Part shown: piece by piece, positions 27,204-36,334 of the stretch
Position numbering within the stretch: the first letter of the stretch is position 1
Layout: each line of letters begins with the position of its first letter
Assembly: GCA_030066455.1 (NCBI GenBank)
Contig: JASJBQ010000050.1
Span: 1 to 39,990 of the forward strand
Origin: Desulfobacterales bacterium
GTDB lineage: Bacteria > Desulfobacterota > Desulfobacteria > Desulfobacterales > UBA5852
Direction: 5' to 3'
DNA: 39,990 nucleotides
Program-made: the position numbers and the translations under genes
Notes under the pieces: model-generated
Told to the model about the DNA's origin: nothing
The model's input: only the letters and a program-made list of their open reading frames with translations
Database searches by the model: none

Positions 27204-27348
27204 AAATTAATTTTTCTTGGACGCAACAGCTCATATGTTCTCCCCATGATAAGGAGCGAGAGGCATCCAGCGCATCGACCGGGCACTTGCATGTATCTGG
27301 CAGCGGTTTAGATTATAATTTTATTGCTAAGGATCGCTACAGACCGCC

Positions 27349-29805
27349 ATGACCCGAAGTTCAATTCATCCATCGGACCTGCCTGACCACCTGGCCGAGC
27401 GTATCGCCATCAGGAAGGACGGTCCCCTCGATACCGGCAAGCCCTACGTCCTTTGCTGGCTTCATCACGCCATCCGCGATCACGAGAATCCCGCCCTGGA
27501 CGTTGCCCTTTTCGTCGGCAATGAGATCGAGCGCCCGGTTCTGGTGTATCAGGGGCTAGGCGGCAACCACGCTTACAACGCCGATCGCCACCACGTCTTC
27601 ATCATGGAAGGGGCCCGGGACCTCCAGCAGGGGTTGGCACGCCGCGGCATCGCCTATCGTTTCCATCTGCCCGAAATCCCCGAGCAACCGGGACCGCTCA
27701 GAAAACTGGCCCACGACGCGGCCATCGTCATCACCGAAACATTTCCCGCGCCGCCTTTTCCCCGTTGGACCGCAGCCCTTGCCAAGCAGATCGCTAAGCC
27801 CCTGTGGACCGTTGACTGCAGCTGTATCGTTCCCATGGCCAATGTCGGCCGCCTTTTCGAGCGCGCCTTCCAGTTTCGCAAGCACACCCAGCAAGCCTTC
27901 GATGTCCGCTTGACCCGCCCCTGGCAAGACCAGGCGCCACAGGTGGATCCCTTTGCAGGCGTCTTACCCTTTGAAGGCCTCGACTTGCAGGCGGCCGACC
28001 TAGAGGGGCTTTCCGCCCGCTGCCGGATCGATCACGGTATCGGCCCGGTCCCGCATACCCGGGGCGGCTCACAGGCCGGCTACGCGCGCTGGGAAGCATT
28101 CAAACGCGACGGTCTGCGGGCCTACGCCCGTTCGCGCAACGACGCGGCCATGATGCCCCCCCGGGGCGTCAGCCGGTTGTCGCCCTACCTCCACTACGGC
28201 ATGGTCTCACCCTTGCGGATAGCGCGCGAGGCCGCCGCCGACGGTTCGGCGGGCGCCGAGAAGTTTCTGGACGAACTGCTGATCTGGCGCGAGCTGGCCC
28301 ACAATTTCTGTTTTCACACGCCCGATCCGGAGAACCTATCCAGTCTGCCGGATTGGGCCCGGGAGACGCTCGCGCGCCATGGCGACGACCCCCGGCCGGT
28401 GCTGTATCCTCCGGAGCAGCTCGAACGCGCCCGCACGGGAGAGCCGCTCTGGGACGCAGCTCAGCGCTCGCTTTTGCACCATGGCGAGTTGCACAACAAC
28501 CTTCGCATGACCTGGGGCAAGGCGCTGCTGGCCTGGACGCCGTCACCGACAGAGGCGCTGCAATCTCTGATCGATCTCAATCACCGCTTCGCCCTGGACG
28601 GTTGCGATCCCAACTCCTACGGGGGTATCCTCTGGTGCCTGGGATTGTTCGACCGTCCCTTTCACCCGGAACAGCCCGTTAGCGGTGCGCTGCGGACCCG
28701 TCCGCTGGCGGGGCATGCCCGGCGGCTCGATCTCGCCCGTTATCGCCGCAAGGTCGACCCGCCGGCCTCCGGGACCGCGCTGAAAATCGCCGTAATCGGC
28801 GCCGGTCTTGCGGGCTTAAGGGCTGCGGGCATTTTGGTCGATCACGGTCACCGGGTAACGGTTTACGAAAATGAAGACGCGCCCGGCGGCCGCCTGGCGG
28901 GATTTGAATGGGCGGGCACCGCCGTGGATGCGGGCGCGCAGTATTTCACCGCCCGCGACCCGCGTTTTCGGCGCCATGTAAAAGCATGGATGGCGTCAGG
29001 ACATGTCGTGCCCTGGGATGCGCCCCTGGCGGCAGTGGACGCCCCTGGCGCGTTCCGTCCCCTGCAAAGCGATCTGGTTCGCTACGTGGCCGTGCCGGAT
29101 ATGCGCCAGTTGGCGGTCCACCTGGCGCGGGATCTGGATGTGCGCTATGGCGCCACGGTTGAGAAGCTGGCGCCCGACAGCGGCGGCTGGCGTCCGGAGC
29201 TGACGGACAGCGGGATGCAGGAGCGCTATGACGCCGTGATCCTGTCGGTGCCGCCTCGGCAGGCCGAGGCCCTGCTGCCGCCCCAATCAAAGCTCACATC
29301 GAGGGTGGCGGAGGTCCGCATGCAGTCCTGCTGGGCGCTCATGGCCGTATTCGCATCACCGTTGGACCTGCCCTGGGACGGTATCTTCTTCAATCGCGGC
29401 CCGTTGTCATGGGCAGCCCGCAATGCCAGCAAGCCGGGACGCACCGGCCAGGCAATCTGGATGCTGCACGCGGCCCGGGACTGGCCGCAAGATCGTGCGA
29501 ACATGGCGAACACCGATATCCAGGCACAAATGCTCGAAGAGTTTTTCCACTTTATAGACCGGCCGCCGGTTTCGCCCCTGCATACCGAGAGCCGATACTG
29601 GACCGCGGCCGCCGCCGTTGAGGCGCTTGATGAGGGCTGTCTCTGGCACAGGGAGGAAAGCATCGGCATCTGCGGCGACTGGTGCGCGGGCTCGCGCATC
29701 GAGGGGGCTTTCCTGAGCGGCAGCGCCGTGGCCGGGCGTTTATTGGCCCACGCCGCGCGGCTTGCCGTCCCAAGAGAGCAATCAAGCGATGGATTCACCG
29801 CCTGA
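27349..29805 (+). CDS. Photolyase fused to a renalase-like FAD oxidoreductase
   Basis: An 818-residue two-part flavoprotein. Residues about 30-465 are a photolyase, nearest class II CPD photolyases: SPYLHYGMVSP, WRELAHNFC (about 313-321), WDAAQRSLL, NNLRMTWGKALL, LNHRFALDGCDPNSYGGILWC, FDRPF. It would repair UV dimers with blue light via FAD. From about 478 a new Rossmann segment (IAVIGAGLAGL) begins, followed by GGRL, DAGAQYFTARDPRF and a C-terminal ICGDWCAGSRIEGAFLSG. This is a full renalase/amine-oxidase-type domain of about 330 residues. Both halves look intact. The next gene overlaps its 3' end. No strong ribosome site is near ATG 27349. Confidence 0.9.
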   Translation: MTRSSIHPSDLPDHLAERIAIRKDGPLDTGKPYVLCWLHHAIRDHENPALDVALFVGNEIERPVLVYQGLGGNHAYNADRHHVFIMEGARDLQQGLARRGIAYRFHLPEIPEQPGPLRKLAHDAAIVITETFPAPPFPRWTAALAKQIAKPLWTVDCSCIVPMANVGRLFERAFQFRKHTQQAFDVRLTRPWQDQAPQVDPFAGVLPFEGLDLQAADLEGLSARCRIDHGIGPVPHTRGGSQAGYARWEAFKRDGLRAYARSRNDAAMMPPRGVSRLSPYLHYGMVSPLRIAREAAADGSAGAEKFLDELLIWRELAHNFCFHTPDPENLSSLPDWARETLARHGDDPRPVLYPPEQLERARTGEPLWDAAQRSLLHHGELHNNLRMTWGKALLAWTPSPTEALQSLIDLNHRFALDGCDPNSYGGILWCLGLFDRPFHPEQPVSGALRTRPLAGHARRLDLARYRRKVDPPASGTALKIAVIGAGLAGLRAAGILVDHGHRVTVYENEDAPGGRLAGFEWAGTAVDAGAQYFTARDPRFRRHVKAWMASGHVVPWDAPLAAVDAPGAFRPLQSDLVRYVAVPDMRQLAVHLARDLDVRYGATVEKLAPDSGGWRPELTDSGMQERYDAVILSVPPRQAEALLPPQSKLTSRVAEVRMQSCWALMAVFASPLDLPWDGIFFNRGPLSWAARNASKPGRTGQAIWMLHAARDWPQDRANMANTDIQAQMLEEFFHFIDRPPVSPLHTESRYWTAAAAVEALDEGCLWHREESIGICGDWCAGSRIEGAFLSGSAVAGRLLAHAARLAVPREQSSDGFTA

Positions 29806-30178
29806 AAAATTCTGCACCGTCTGCGGACGCCGGATGGTCTGGCGCCGCCGCTGGCGCACGAACTGGGAAAATGTGCGCTACTGTTCCCGTGCCTGCCGTC
29901 ACAGCGGCCTGAGAGACAGCGACCGCCGCCTCGAGGCGGTCATGTTGGAATTGCTGCGGACACGCGGCGTGGGCAAGACGATCTGCCCCAGTGAGGCCGC
30001 GCGGATCGTGGCCGGTAATCAGTCCGGTGAAAATTGGCGCGGGCTTATGCCGGCGGCACGCAAGGCGGCACGGCGGCTGGTGGCCAGGGGCCGGGCCGAT
30101 ATCCTTCAGCGCGGCCGCCCGGTTGATGCCTCGACAGCGCGCGGTGCGATCCGCATTCGCCTGCGCGACCAGCACTGA
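29789..30178 (+). CDS. DUF2256-DUF3253 protein
   Basis: A 129-residue protein. The first ~40 residues are DUF2256: CTVCGRRMVWRRRW then YCSRAC, a four-Cys zinc-ribbon-like motif rich in Trp/Arg. The remainder is DUF3253 (LEAVMLELLRTRG, CPSEAAR, WRGLMPAARKAARRL), a winged-helix-like domain. I chose ATG 29789, which overlaps the photolyase gene by 17 bp; this implies coupling. DUF2256 proteins are known to occur beside photolyase/cryptochrome genes, so an accessory role in photorepair or its regulation is plausible. Confidence 0.88.
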   Translation: MDSPPEKFCTVCGRRMVWRRRWRTNWENVRYCSRACRHSGLRDSDRRLEAVMLELLRTRGVGKTICPSEAARIVAGNQSGENWRGLMPAARKAARRLVARGRADILQRGRPVDASTARGAIRIRLRDQH

Positions 30179-30192
30179 AGGTCGGTGGCCGC

Positions 30193-30582
30193 TCAGTTGG
30201 CTTGCTCATCGGTCAAAGCATGCGCCAGGAGACGCTCCAGGGGGATGCGCCTCAATACGCCGGTATGGGTGGCGCTTAGCACCACCGGCGGCGCCACACC
30301 ACTATCGGCGGCTTCCGCCCAGCGGTCGGCACACAGGCACCAGCGGTCGCCGGGTTTGAGTCCCGGGAAGCCATACAGGGGCTGAGGCGTGCTAAGATCG
30401 TTGCCGCGCCCGCGGGTGAAGGCCAGAAATTCTTCGGTCACCTCGGCGCATACGCCGTGGCGGCCAAAATCGCCGGTCGGCATGCGGCAGGCGCCGTCAC
30501 GGTTGAACCCGGTTCGCGGAGACAGGCTGCAGGTGGTCAGGGGCTGGTCCAGTATATTGCGATCGCGATCGTCATTCATCAT
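30193..30582 (-). CDS. DUF2237 family protein
   Basis: A 129-residue protein with the full DUF2237 pattern: TGFNRDGACRM, GRHGVCAEVTEEFLAFTRGRGNDLSTP, YGFPGLKPGDRWCLCADRWAEA and APPVVLSATH. Conserved Cys and Arg/Asp residues suggest a small enzyme or metal-binding role, but no function is established. GGAG lies just before tandem ATGs at 30582/30579. It faces away from the hemerythrin-encapsulin pair across a 282-bp gap in which I see no clear promoter. Confidence 0.88.
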   Translation of the reverse strand: MMNDDRDRNILDQPLTTCSLSPRTGFNRDGACRMPTGDFGRHGVCAEVTEEFLAFTRGRGNDLSTPQPLYGFPGLKPGDRWCLCADRWAEAADSGVAPPVVLSATHTGVLRRIPLERLLAHALTDEQAN

Positions 30583-30864
30583 TCGCTCCGTATATGAGGA
30601 TTAGCGACAGGGACGTCCAGGCGGACGGTCTCATGAATGCATCAACATAATTCCCGCCCTCCGAAACGCAACGCGCGGACACATATCCCATGGCAATTAC
30701 AACCGCGATATGGTAGTCTGCCGGACGAATTGAAACGAGGCCCCCGTTCACCACAACCGCCCCCGGCGGCCTTATCCTGCCCCCGCAGGCCTCGCCAGGA
30801 AATCGTTTACCGCATCCAAGGTTTACCCCCGGAAGACGCGACCCCAACCATCAAAGGAGCCATC

Positions 30865-31380
30865 ATGGACATCATCACCGCCCTGGTCGACCATCACCAG
30901 ACGTTAAGACAACTTTATGAAGCCTCCGAGAATGATCCGGCGCAGTTCGACGAATTCTCGCGGCATCTGGTCGTCCACCACACCATGGAAGAAAAGTACT
31001 TCTACGATCTGCTGGAAATGAAAGCCGACGCCCGCCACGACGCATTGGAGGCCGTAAACGAACACCACATCATTGAATTGATCATCAAGGACGCCGAGGG
31101 CTTTCCCCGGGAACACGCGAATTTTCCCATCAAGATCGAAGGCCTCGGGGAATACACGACCCACCACCTGGACGAGGAGGAGGCCGAGATCTTCCCCCTG
31201 GCCCGCACCCTTTTTGAGGTCGACGATCTGACGGCCCTGGGTAAACTTTTTCTTGAGGCCAAGGAAAAACTGCTTAATATCGAGCTGCCTGACGTTCCCC
31301 AAGCGATTCAGGAACAAGCCCGAACGACCCGGCCGACGGCTTCCAGTTCGCGCGGACTCGGCATCGGCAGCCTCAAATAA
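30865..31380 (+). CDS. Hemerythrin-like protein with encapsulin cargo-loading peptide
   Basis: A 171-residue HHE-domain protein. Di-iron ligands are visible in DHHQTL (His10/11), HHTMEEKYF (His38/39, Glu42/43), NEHHIIE (His67/68) and HHLDEEEAE (His100/101, Glu104-106). A flexible Thr/Pro/Ser linker (about 153-163) ends in GLGIGSLK at the extreme C-terminus. This matches the consensus tag that docks cargo inside family 1 encapsulins. The shell gene follows 46 bp later. Expected role: binding O2 or NO, or handling oxidative stress, inside a protein nanocompartment. ATG 30865 has AAAGGAG. Confidence 0.93.
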   Translation: MDIITALVDHHQTLRQLYEASENDPAQFDEFSRHLVVHHTMEEKYFYDLLEMKADARHDALEAVNEHHIIELIIKDAEGFPREHANFPIKIEGLGEYTTHHLDEEEAEIFPLARTLFEVDDLTALGKLFLEAKEKLLNIELPDVPQAIQEQARTTRPTASSSRGLGIGSLK

Positions 31381-31426
31381 CTGGCCCGTCAGCGGGCCCT
31401 GACACTCATCCACGAGGGGGGAAAAC

Positions 31427-32242
31427 ATGGACATCCTAAAAAGAGAACTGGCACCCATACCGGCCGAAGCCTGGGCTGAAATCGACGCCCAGGCCACCCG
31501 CAGCCTCAAGGCCATCCTTTCGGCTCGCAAAGTCATTGATCTTTCCGGTCCTATGGGGCCTGATTTTCCAGGGGTCCCCGAGGGGCGGCTCGATTTTCCG
31601 GATCAGCAGCCCGGAAGCGGTCTGAACTATGGCATTCACAAGGTCCATCACCTCGTGGAAACCCGCATTCCCTTTACGCTCGACATCAAAGAAATGGACA
31701 ATGCCGTGCGGGGGGCCAAAGATATCGATCTCTCCAATCTTGAGGATGCGGCCCAGAAGATCGCTCTGTTCGAAGAAAGTGTGGTCTATCACGGCCTGCC
31801 CGATGCCAATATTCACGGCCTCAAGCAGTGCCAGGGCCAGGAGTGCCTGAGCATTGGTGCGACCCCCGAAGAGCTGCTCGAGGGCATTGCCGAAGGGCTG
31901 ACCGTCTTTGCCGGCCGCTCGGTCGAGGGGCCCTTCGCCTTTGTGGTGGGCCCCAAGCTCTGGAGCCGGATGTCGGCCCATTTCCAGGGTTACCCCGTAA
32001 AGATGCAGGCCGAAAACATCCTGGGCGGCCTGGTTCATCTAAGCCCCTACCTGAGCGGTAGTTTTGAAAACGAAGCCTACATGCTCTCCCAGCGCGGCGG
32101 GGACTTCGAAATCATCCTGGGCAACGACCTGGCCATCGGTTACGAGAGTCACGACACCGATGCCGTCACACTCTACTTCACATCGTCATTCACATTCCGC
32201 ATTCTTGATGCGGCCGGGGTCATTCATTTTACGGCGCAGTAA
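31427..32242 (+). CDS. Family 1 encapsulin shell protein
   Basis: A 271-residue HK97-fold protein. The family opening MDILKRELAPIPAEAW is obvious, followed by ARKVIDLSGPMG, the E-loop region, SVVYHGLPDANIHGL, the LEGIAEGLTVF helix and GPFAFVVGPKLW. The C-terminal LGNDLAIGYESHD and LYFTSSFTFRI are also typical. Length is normal for a T=1 60-mer of about 24 nm in this family. GAGGGGGG precedes ATG 31427. It is cotranscribed with its likely cargo, the hemerythrin. The end converges on the monooxygenase gene with about 30 bp between stops. Confidence 0.96.
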   Translation: MDILKRELAPIPAEAWAEIDAQATRSLKAILSARKVIDLSGPMGPDFPGVPEGRLDFPDQQPGSGLNYGIHKVHHLVETRIPFTLDIKEMDNAVRGAKDIDLSNLEDAAQKIALFEESVVYHGLPDANIHGLKQCQGQECLSIGATPEELLEGIAEGLTVFAGRSVEGPFAFVVGPKLWSRMSAHFQGYPVKMQAENILGGLVHLSPYLSGSFENEAYMLSQRGGDFEIILGNDLAIGYESHDTDAVTLYFTSSFTFRILDAAGVIHFTAQ

Positions 32243-32274
32243 AGCACGCTGGTGAGTATTCTTCCGGTTTTCAC

Positions 32275-34155
32275 TTAATGGATTGCGGTCTCTTCGCGAC
32301 CGGCAGACGGCGCGACCCAGGCCAGATGACCGTCCGGCCTTACGAGGGCGGCCGGCGGCAGTGCGCCATCAGACCCGACACCAGGATCCAGCACGTAATC
32401 CACCGGCGCATCCAGGTCTCCGGAACGACCGATGTGCACCGTTTCGAAAGGTTTAAAGCGCGGGGCAATCGTGTCGACCAGCTCCGGGGCCGCGTCTGTT
32501 TTAGGACCAAAGATCAGAAGAACATAGACAGGGACACCGTGCCGGCGCCCGGCAATGCCGGCCAGATCGATCGACGATATCCTCGTGTTGGCGCTGGCCC
32601 CGATTTGGCGCAACCTGAAATGGGGCAGCCTTGCACCGGTCTGCCAGGTGGGGATGATCGGACCGGATGCACCAGGAGGACCATTCGCCCCGGTACGCGT
32701 TGGTCGCCAACTGCGACGGTAAACGGCGCCCAGGTCCTGATGCGGAAACCGCATCGGCAGAAGCTGCGCCGGCGCCCGCAACAACGCGCGCACGCGCCGG
32801 CGGCGGAATCGACCGATCGGATTGTCGCAATCGAGCAAGCGCACCTGGTTGCGCCCCATTTGCATCCCCGCCCGAAATAACGTTCCGCGCACGGCCGCAG
32901 GCAAAGGCAAGCGCTCCATCAGCCTCTGCAAGCCGCAGGCGGCCCGCCAGCTCAGGCCGATGGCCGCGCCGACTGTCAGCGTCTTTTCGAAGTTGATCCG
33001 ACTGAGCGCGATGGCCTTTTCCGCCAGCGGACGGCGCTCGCTATCGTAGGTGGCCAGCAGCGTTTGCGCGGTCGCGCGCGCCCCGGATTTTTCTTCCCAC
33101 AAGACCCGGGCCAGTTTCCAGGCCAGGTTGTGGGCCTCAGCGATTCCGGTATTCATTCCGAAACCACCGGCCGGCAGAATTTGATGCGCGGCGTCGCCTA
33201 CGAGAAAACAACGTCCACGGCGGGAATGGAAGCGCTGCGCCACCCAGGCCTCGAGACGCCAGGTGCGTATGCTGCGAATATCGGCTCTGGCGGGTGCGCC
33301 CGCCAGCTGGTCGATGATCTCGGCGCAAGTCCGATGGTCGAAGGCTTCGGGGTTCTCAAAGGGAGGGAAATAGGGCAACTGGAGCACGAATTCGCCCCGT
33401 GAGAGGGAATGGTTCACGAACACGCCGACACCCTGGGGCGCATAGACGAAATAGAGCATGGCCGTCGGGCGCCGCCGCAGAAGCGCGGCCAGGGTCGGGC
33501 TGAAAAAATGGATGTTGAGCAGATGCTGCAGGGTGGGGGTTCGTTGGATGCGCCCGATCCCCAGACGCTCGCGACTGGCGCTGTGGGCACCGTCAGCGCA
33601 GATGACATATTGGCAGCGCAGGCGATGCTCACGCCCGCCGGCGGCTGGCCGCAGCACGACATCGACGGCCGCCTGCTTTTCCCTTACTTCCGCGCGCCAT
33701 CCCATTAGCAGACGCCCATTGCGGCGATTGGCCACGGCCGACCGCAGCAGGTCCTGAAGTAGGGGTTGGGACAGATTGCTTTCCCAGCTGGGACTTATCC
33801 TGTGGTCGGGTCCTGTTGAAAAATGATCGATTACCCCCAGCAGAGAACTGGGCGATGCGTCGTGGGCCCACCGGCCCCTGGGCCTTTCAGCCAGACGGGT
33901 AGCGTAAACGTGACGACACCACTCGTCAAGGGGTGCGGCGGCGTTACGTATCTTTTCCTCCACCCCCAGCTCGCGAAAGATCTCCATCGAGCGTGCACTG
34001 ATGAAATGCGCCTGGGGATGGTCGCTCGGCGGGTCCTGCGCTTCGACCACAATATGCGCAATCCGCCACTGATTTAATAGCAGGGAGGCCGTCAGGCCCA
34101 CAGGACCAGCGCCGATGATGACAACGTCGATATCGCGCGGCAAGGCCGTTTTCAA
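32275..34155 (-). CDS. FAD-dependent aromatic monooxygenase (PheA/TfdB type), last gene of the retinal operon
   Basis: A 626-residue class A flavoprotein hydroxylase. The FAD-binding GAGPVG is at 15-20, the CADGAHS motif at about 186-192, and GDAAHQILPAGGFGMNTGI at 320-338. A C-terminal thioredoxin-like domain ends with LVRPDGHLAWVAP. The TTG start at 34155 shares four bases (TTGA) with the blh stop and has GGAG seven bases upstream, so it is translationally coupled. Family members hydroxylate phenols or polyketides with NAD(P)H and O2. Its substrate in a carotenoid operon is unknown; modification of a carotenoid or retinoid ring is only one possibility. Confidence 0.88.
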   Translation of the reverse strand: MKTALPRDIDVVIIGAGPVGLTASLLLNQWRIAHIVVEAQDPPSDHPQAHFISARSMEIFRELGVEEKIRNAAAPLDEWCRHVYATRLAERPRGRWAHDASPSSLLGVIDHFSTGPDHRISPSWESNLSQPLLQDLLRSAVANRRNGRLLMGWRAEVREKQAAVDVVLRPAAGGREHRLRCQYVICADGAHSASRERLGIGRIQRTPTLQHLLNIHFFSPTLAALLRRRPTAMLYFVYAPQGVGVFVNHSLSRGEFVLQLPYFPPFENPEAFDHRTCAEIIDQLAGAPARADIRSIRTWRLEAWVAQRFHSRRGRCFLVGDAAHQILPAGGFGMNTGIAEAHNLAWKLARVLWEEKSGARATAQTLLATYDSERRPLAEKAIALSRINFEKTLTVGAAIGLSWRAACGLQRLMERLPLPAAVRGTLFRAGMQMGRNQVRLLDCDNPIGRFRRRRVRALLRAPAQLLPMRFPHQDLGAVYRRSWRPTRTGANGPPGASGPIIPTWQTGARLPHFRLRQIGASANTRISSIDLAGIAGRRHGVPVYVLLIFGPKTDAAPELVDTIAPRFKPFETVHIGRSGDLDAPVDYVLDPGVGSDGALPPAALVRPDGHLAWVAPSAGREETAIH

Positions 34156-35189
34156 TACCTAGCTCCCATAGTGTAGGATTGAACACCCCGCGCGTTTCTC
34201 GCGGCGGCTGATTGCGAAGACGGCCCATCAAGACCGGCACGCGTGACCAGGGACACGACGAGCACGTGAGGATAAGTCATGCTGGCGATCCCGATGAATA
34301 TTACCCGCATCAGGTTGGCCGTATCGAACGACAGTCCGCTGGCCAGCCCGTAGACGCCGGCGCCCAGCAACAAGGTGACCAGGGTGACGGGCATCGAGAT
34401 CCATAACATATCTTTCCAGACCGCCAGCGCCGACCGACCACGCGTCCGGGCGGCAACGCCCAGCATGTGGCGCGTCGAATGCAAAAAACTGAAATGGATC
34501 GTAAACGCCAGCAGCGCCGGCAATACGGAGAAGATAAGGGCCAAGACGGCGATTTCGACACCCCGAGCCAGATCGATGGTCGCCCGATGGCGGACGAAGA
34601 CGACCAGGCTGCCCGCCAGACAGATCCCCGCGGCCAGGGCACTGACCGGCGCCAGGGCGGTCAGGGCGTCAAGCAGCAATCGCACCCCATCCTCCGGCGC
34701 CAGATACGATAACAGCCCCTGGACAACGCCGCGATCGAAGATCGCCGGAAAGCACAGGATAATGCCCCCGCGGCCGACCCATTCGCTCACGCGCACCAGG
34801 GCTGGTGTCCAGGGGGTAACCAAGGCATCACCGGTGCTGAAGTGATAGTAGGTCAGGGCCAGGAAGGCACCCAGACTCCAAGTTGGCTGAAATTCCCAAA
34901 CGACGAGCACGAGGGCCATTGCCAGCAGATAAAGGCTTACGAACCCGAGGGCCCAATAACGCCCGAAGCGTTGCCGGAACAATACCCGGGCCAGGGCGTA
35001 ATCCAGCGCGCCGTGGGGAATTCCGGTAAACGGCAGCAATACCAGCAAAAGCAACAGATGGCTTCCGCTCGTACCGGGACCCAACAGGAGACCAATGGCG
35101 GTGGCGATCAATCCGCAGAATACAAAGAGGCGGGTGGGCCCCATACCGTGGTGTGGATCGGACGTCGGTGATGACGTCACGGCCTTCAT
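34152..35189 (-). CDS. blh: Beta-carotene 15,15'-dioxygenase, Brp/Blh family
   Basis: A 345-residue membrane protein with about eight to nine hydrophobic helices. The four iron-binding histidines of Blh are recognisable: His59 in GIPHGALD, His116 in YYHFSTGD, and His237/His241 in LHSTRH. A further TYPHV is near the end. The enzyme splits beta-carotene with O2 into two retinals, the rhodopsin chromophore. ATG 35189 overlaps the crtY stop (ATGA); the upstream 96 codons in frame lie inside crtY and were excluded. Confidence 0.95.
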   Translation of the reverse strand: MKAVTSSPTSDPHHGMGPTRLFVFCGLIATAIGLLLGPGTSGSHLLLLLVLLPFTGIPHGALDYALARVLFRQRFGRYWALGFVSLYLLAMALVLVVWEFQPTWSLGAFLALTYYHFSTGDALVTPWTPALVRVSEWVGRGGIILCFPAIFDRGVVQGLLSYLAPEDGVRLLLDALTALAPVSALAAGICLAGSLVVFVRHRATIDLARGVEIAVLALIFSVLPALLAFTIHFSFLHSTRHMLGVAARTRGRSALAVWKDMLWISMPVTLVTLLLGAGVYGLASGLSFDTANLMRVIFIGIASMTYPHVLVVSLVTRAGLDGPSSQSAAARNARGVQSYTMGARY

Positions 35190-36334
35190 TTGCGCCCCCC
35201 AACGACGCTCAGAGCTTGTCTGATGAACGGCGCTTTGGGCATGGCGTTCACGACCGCGCCCACGTCGATCGGGTTGGCCTGATCGGAAAGAAAGCGGACC
35301 AGACGGTCCGCCGGTACGCGCTGGAAGAGATTGAAGAAGACTTCGGGCGCCGCTTCGGGACACGCCTCCAGAAAGGCGAGGAAGACACGATCCATGAATG
35401 TCGCCCGACGCGAACGCGGCGATGATAAACGGGTGCCGGGCCCGCGGACAGCCGCGTTGGCCAGGGTCTGGCTCCATTCCTGAATGGCCAGAAAACCGTA
35501 GCCGGTGCTGCCTTTGACCATGCCGGCGCCCGTTCCGATGGATACCACCTGCTCCAGCCGGCGCGGCGGGGCGAGGGTCGTTGTCATGGGAATGACGCCC
35601 TGCTCCTGAAAGACGACGGCATAGTCGTTTATACGATAGCGCTCGTGCAGATAGCGCCGGATCAGATCAGTGTAAGCCTCGGTGGCAAGAGGCTTGTGGG
35701 AGAAGACCGTGGGCTCGATCAGGGCCTCGGTTGCGGAGAAGGGCAGCACGTAGACAAAACTGATGCCGTCTTTTTGGGAGACATCGAAATCCATAAGCGT
35801 CATGATGCCGGGATCGAAAACCGGGGCCGTTGTCCTGACCCGCTGCCCGGCGTAGTGCTGCAGGAGAAACGATTTTCCCTTCCAGTGATCCGCGCCATTG
35901 CGGCCGTCAAAGGCCATGCGTGTCCTGATGTCGCCGTTGTTGGTTTTAATCAGAGCGGCGCCTTGCTGCGTGACGATGGCATTGGCCGCGGTTCCGAGCA
36001 GCAGATCGAACGTCGGTTTTTTCTCAAGGTACGCCAGGGCCGTGTCGTAGAACGCATCGGCCGGTATATACTGGTACGCATAGCGCGATGAGGCATGCAT
36101 GCTTTCGCGGCCCTTATACCGAACTTTCCAGCGCTGCCAGCTGTGTTTTATTGCCGGAGTGAAAGGATGCGGGACCGTATTCCAGAAACACCAGATGCGA
36201 TCCATGCCGTAGGACTGGCGCGGATCGATAAGGGCGATGCGATGGCGACCGTTGGTTACACCGCTCAGACGCACGGCGAGGGAAAGTCCGGCACAGCCCG
36301 CACCGGCGATGGCGAAGTCGTAGACCGTATTCAC
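35186..36334 (-). CDS. crtY: Lycopene beta-cyclase, CrtY type
   Basis: A 382-residue flavoprotein cyclase that converts lycopene to beta-carotene. The dinucleotide site GAGCAG is at 11-16, the CrtY motif DRIWCFW at 45-51, and YVLPFSATEALIEPT and GMVKGSTGYGF later. The GTG start at 36334 overlaps the crtB stop by four bases and has GGAGG six bases upstream. Length is typical of the CrtY rather than CrtYcd family. Confidence 0.94.
   Translation of the reverse strand: MNTVYDFAIAGAGCAGLSLAVRLSGVTNGRHRIALIDPRQSYGMDRIWCFWNTVPHPFTPAIKHSWQRWKVRYKGRESMHASSRYAYQYIPADAFYDTALAYLEKKPTFDLLLGTAANAIVTQQGAALIKTNNGDIRTRMAFDGRNGADHWKGKSFLLQHYAGQRVRTTAPVFDPGIMTLMDFDVSQKDGISFVYVLPFSATEALIEPTVFSHKPLATEAYTDLIRRYLHERYRINDYAVVFQEQGVIPMTTTLAPPRRLEQVVSIGTGAGMVKGSTGYGFLAIQEWSQTLANAAVRGPGTRLSSPRSRRATFMDRVFLAFLEACPEAAPEVFFNLFQRVPADRLVRFLSDQANPIDVGAVVNAMPKAPFIRQALSVVGGRK

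Noticed and set aside
27287..27319. TTGCAT and TATAAT upstream of the photolyase gene
   Set aside because: The -10 is perfect but the spacing is 21 bp, too long for a normal sigma70 promoter; left uncalled.
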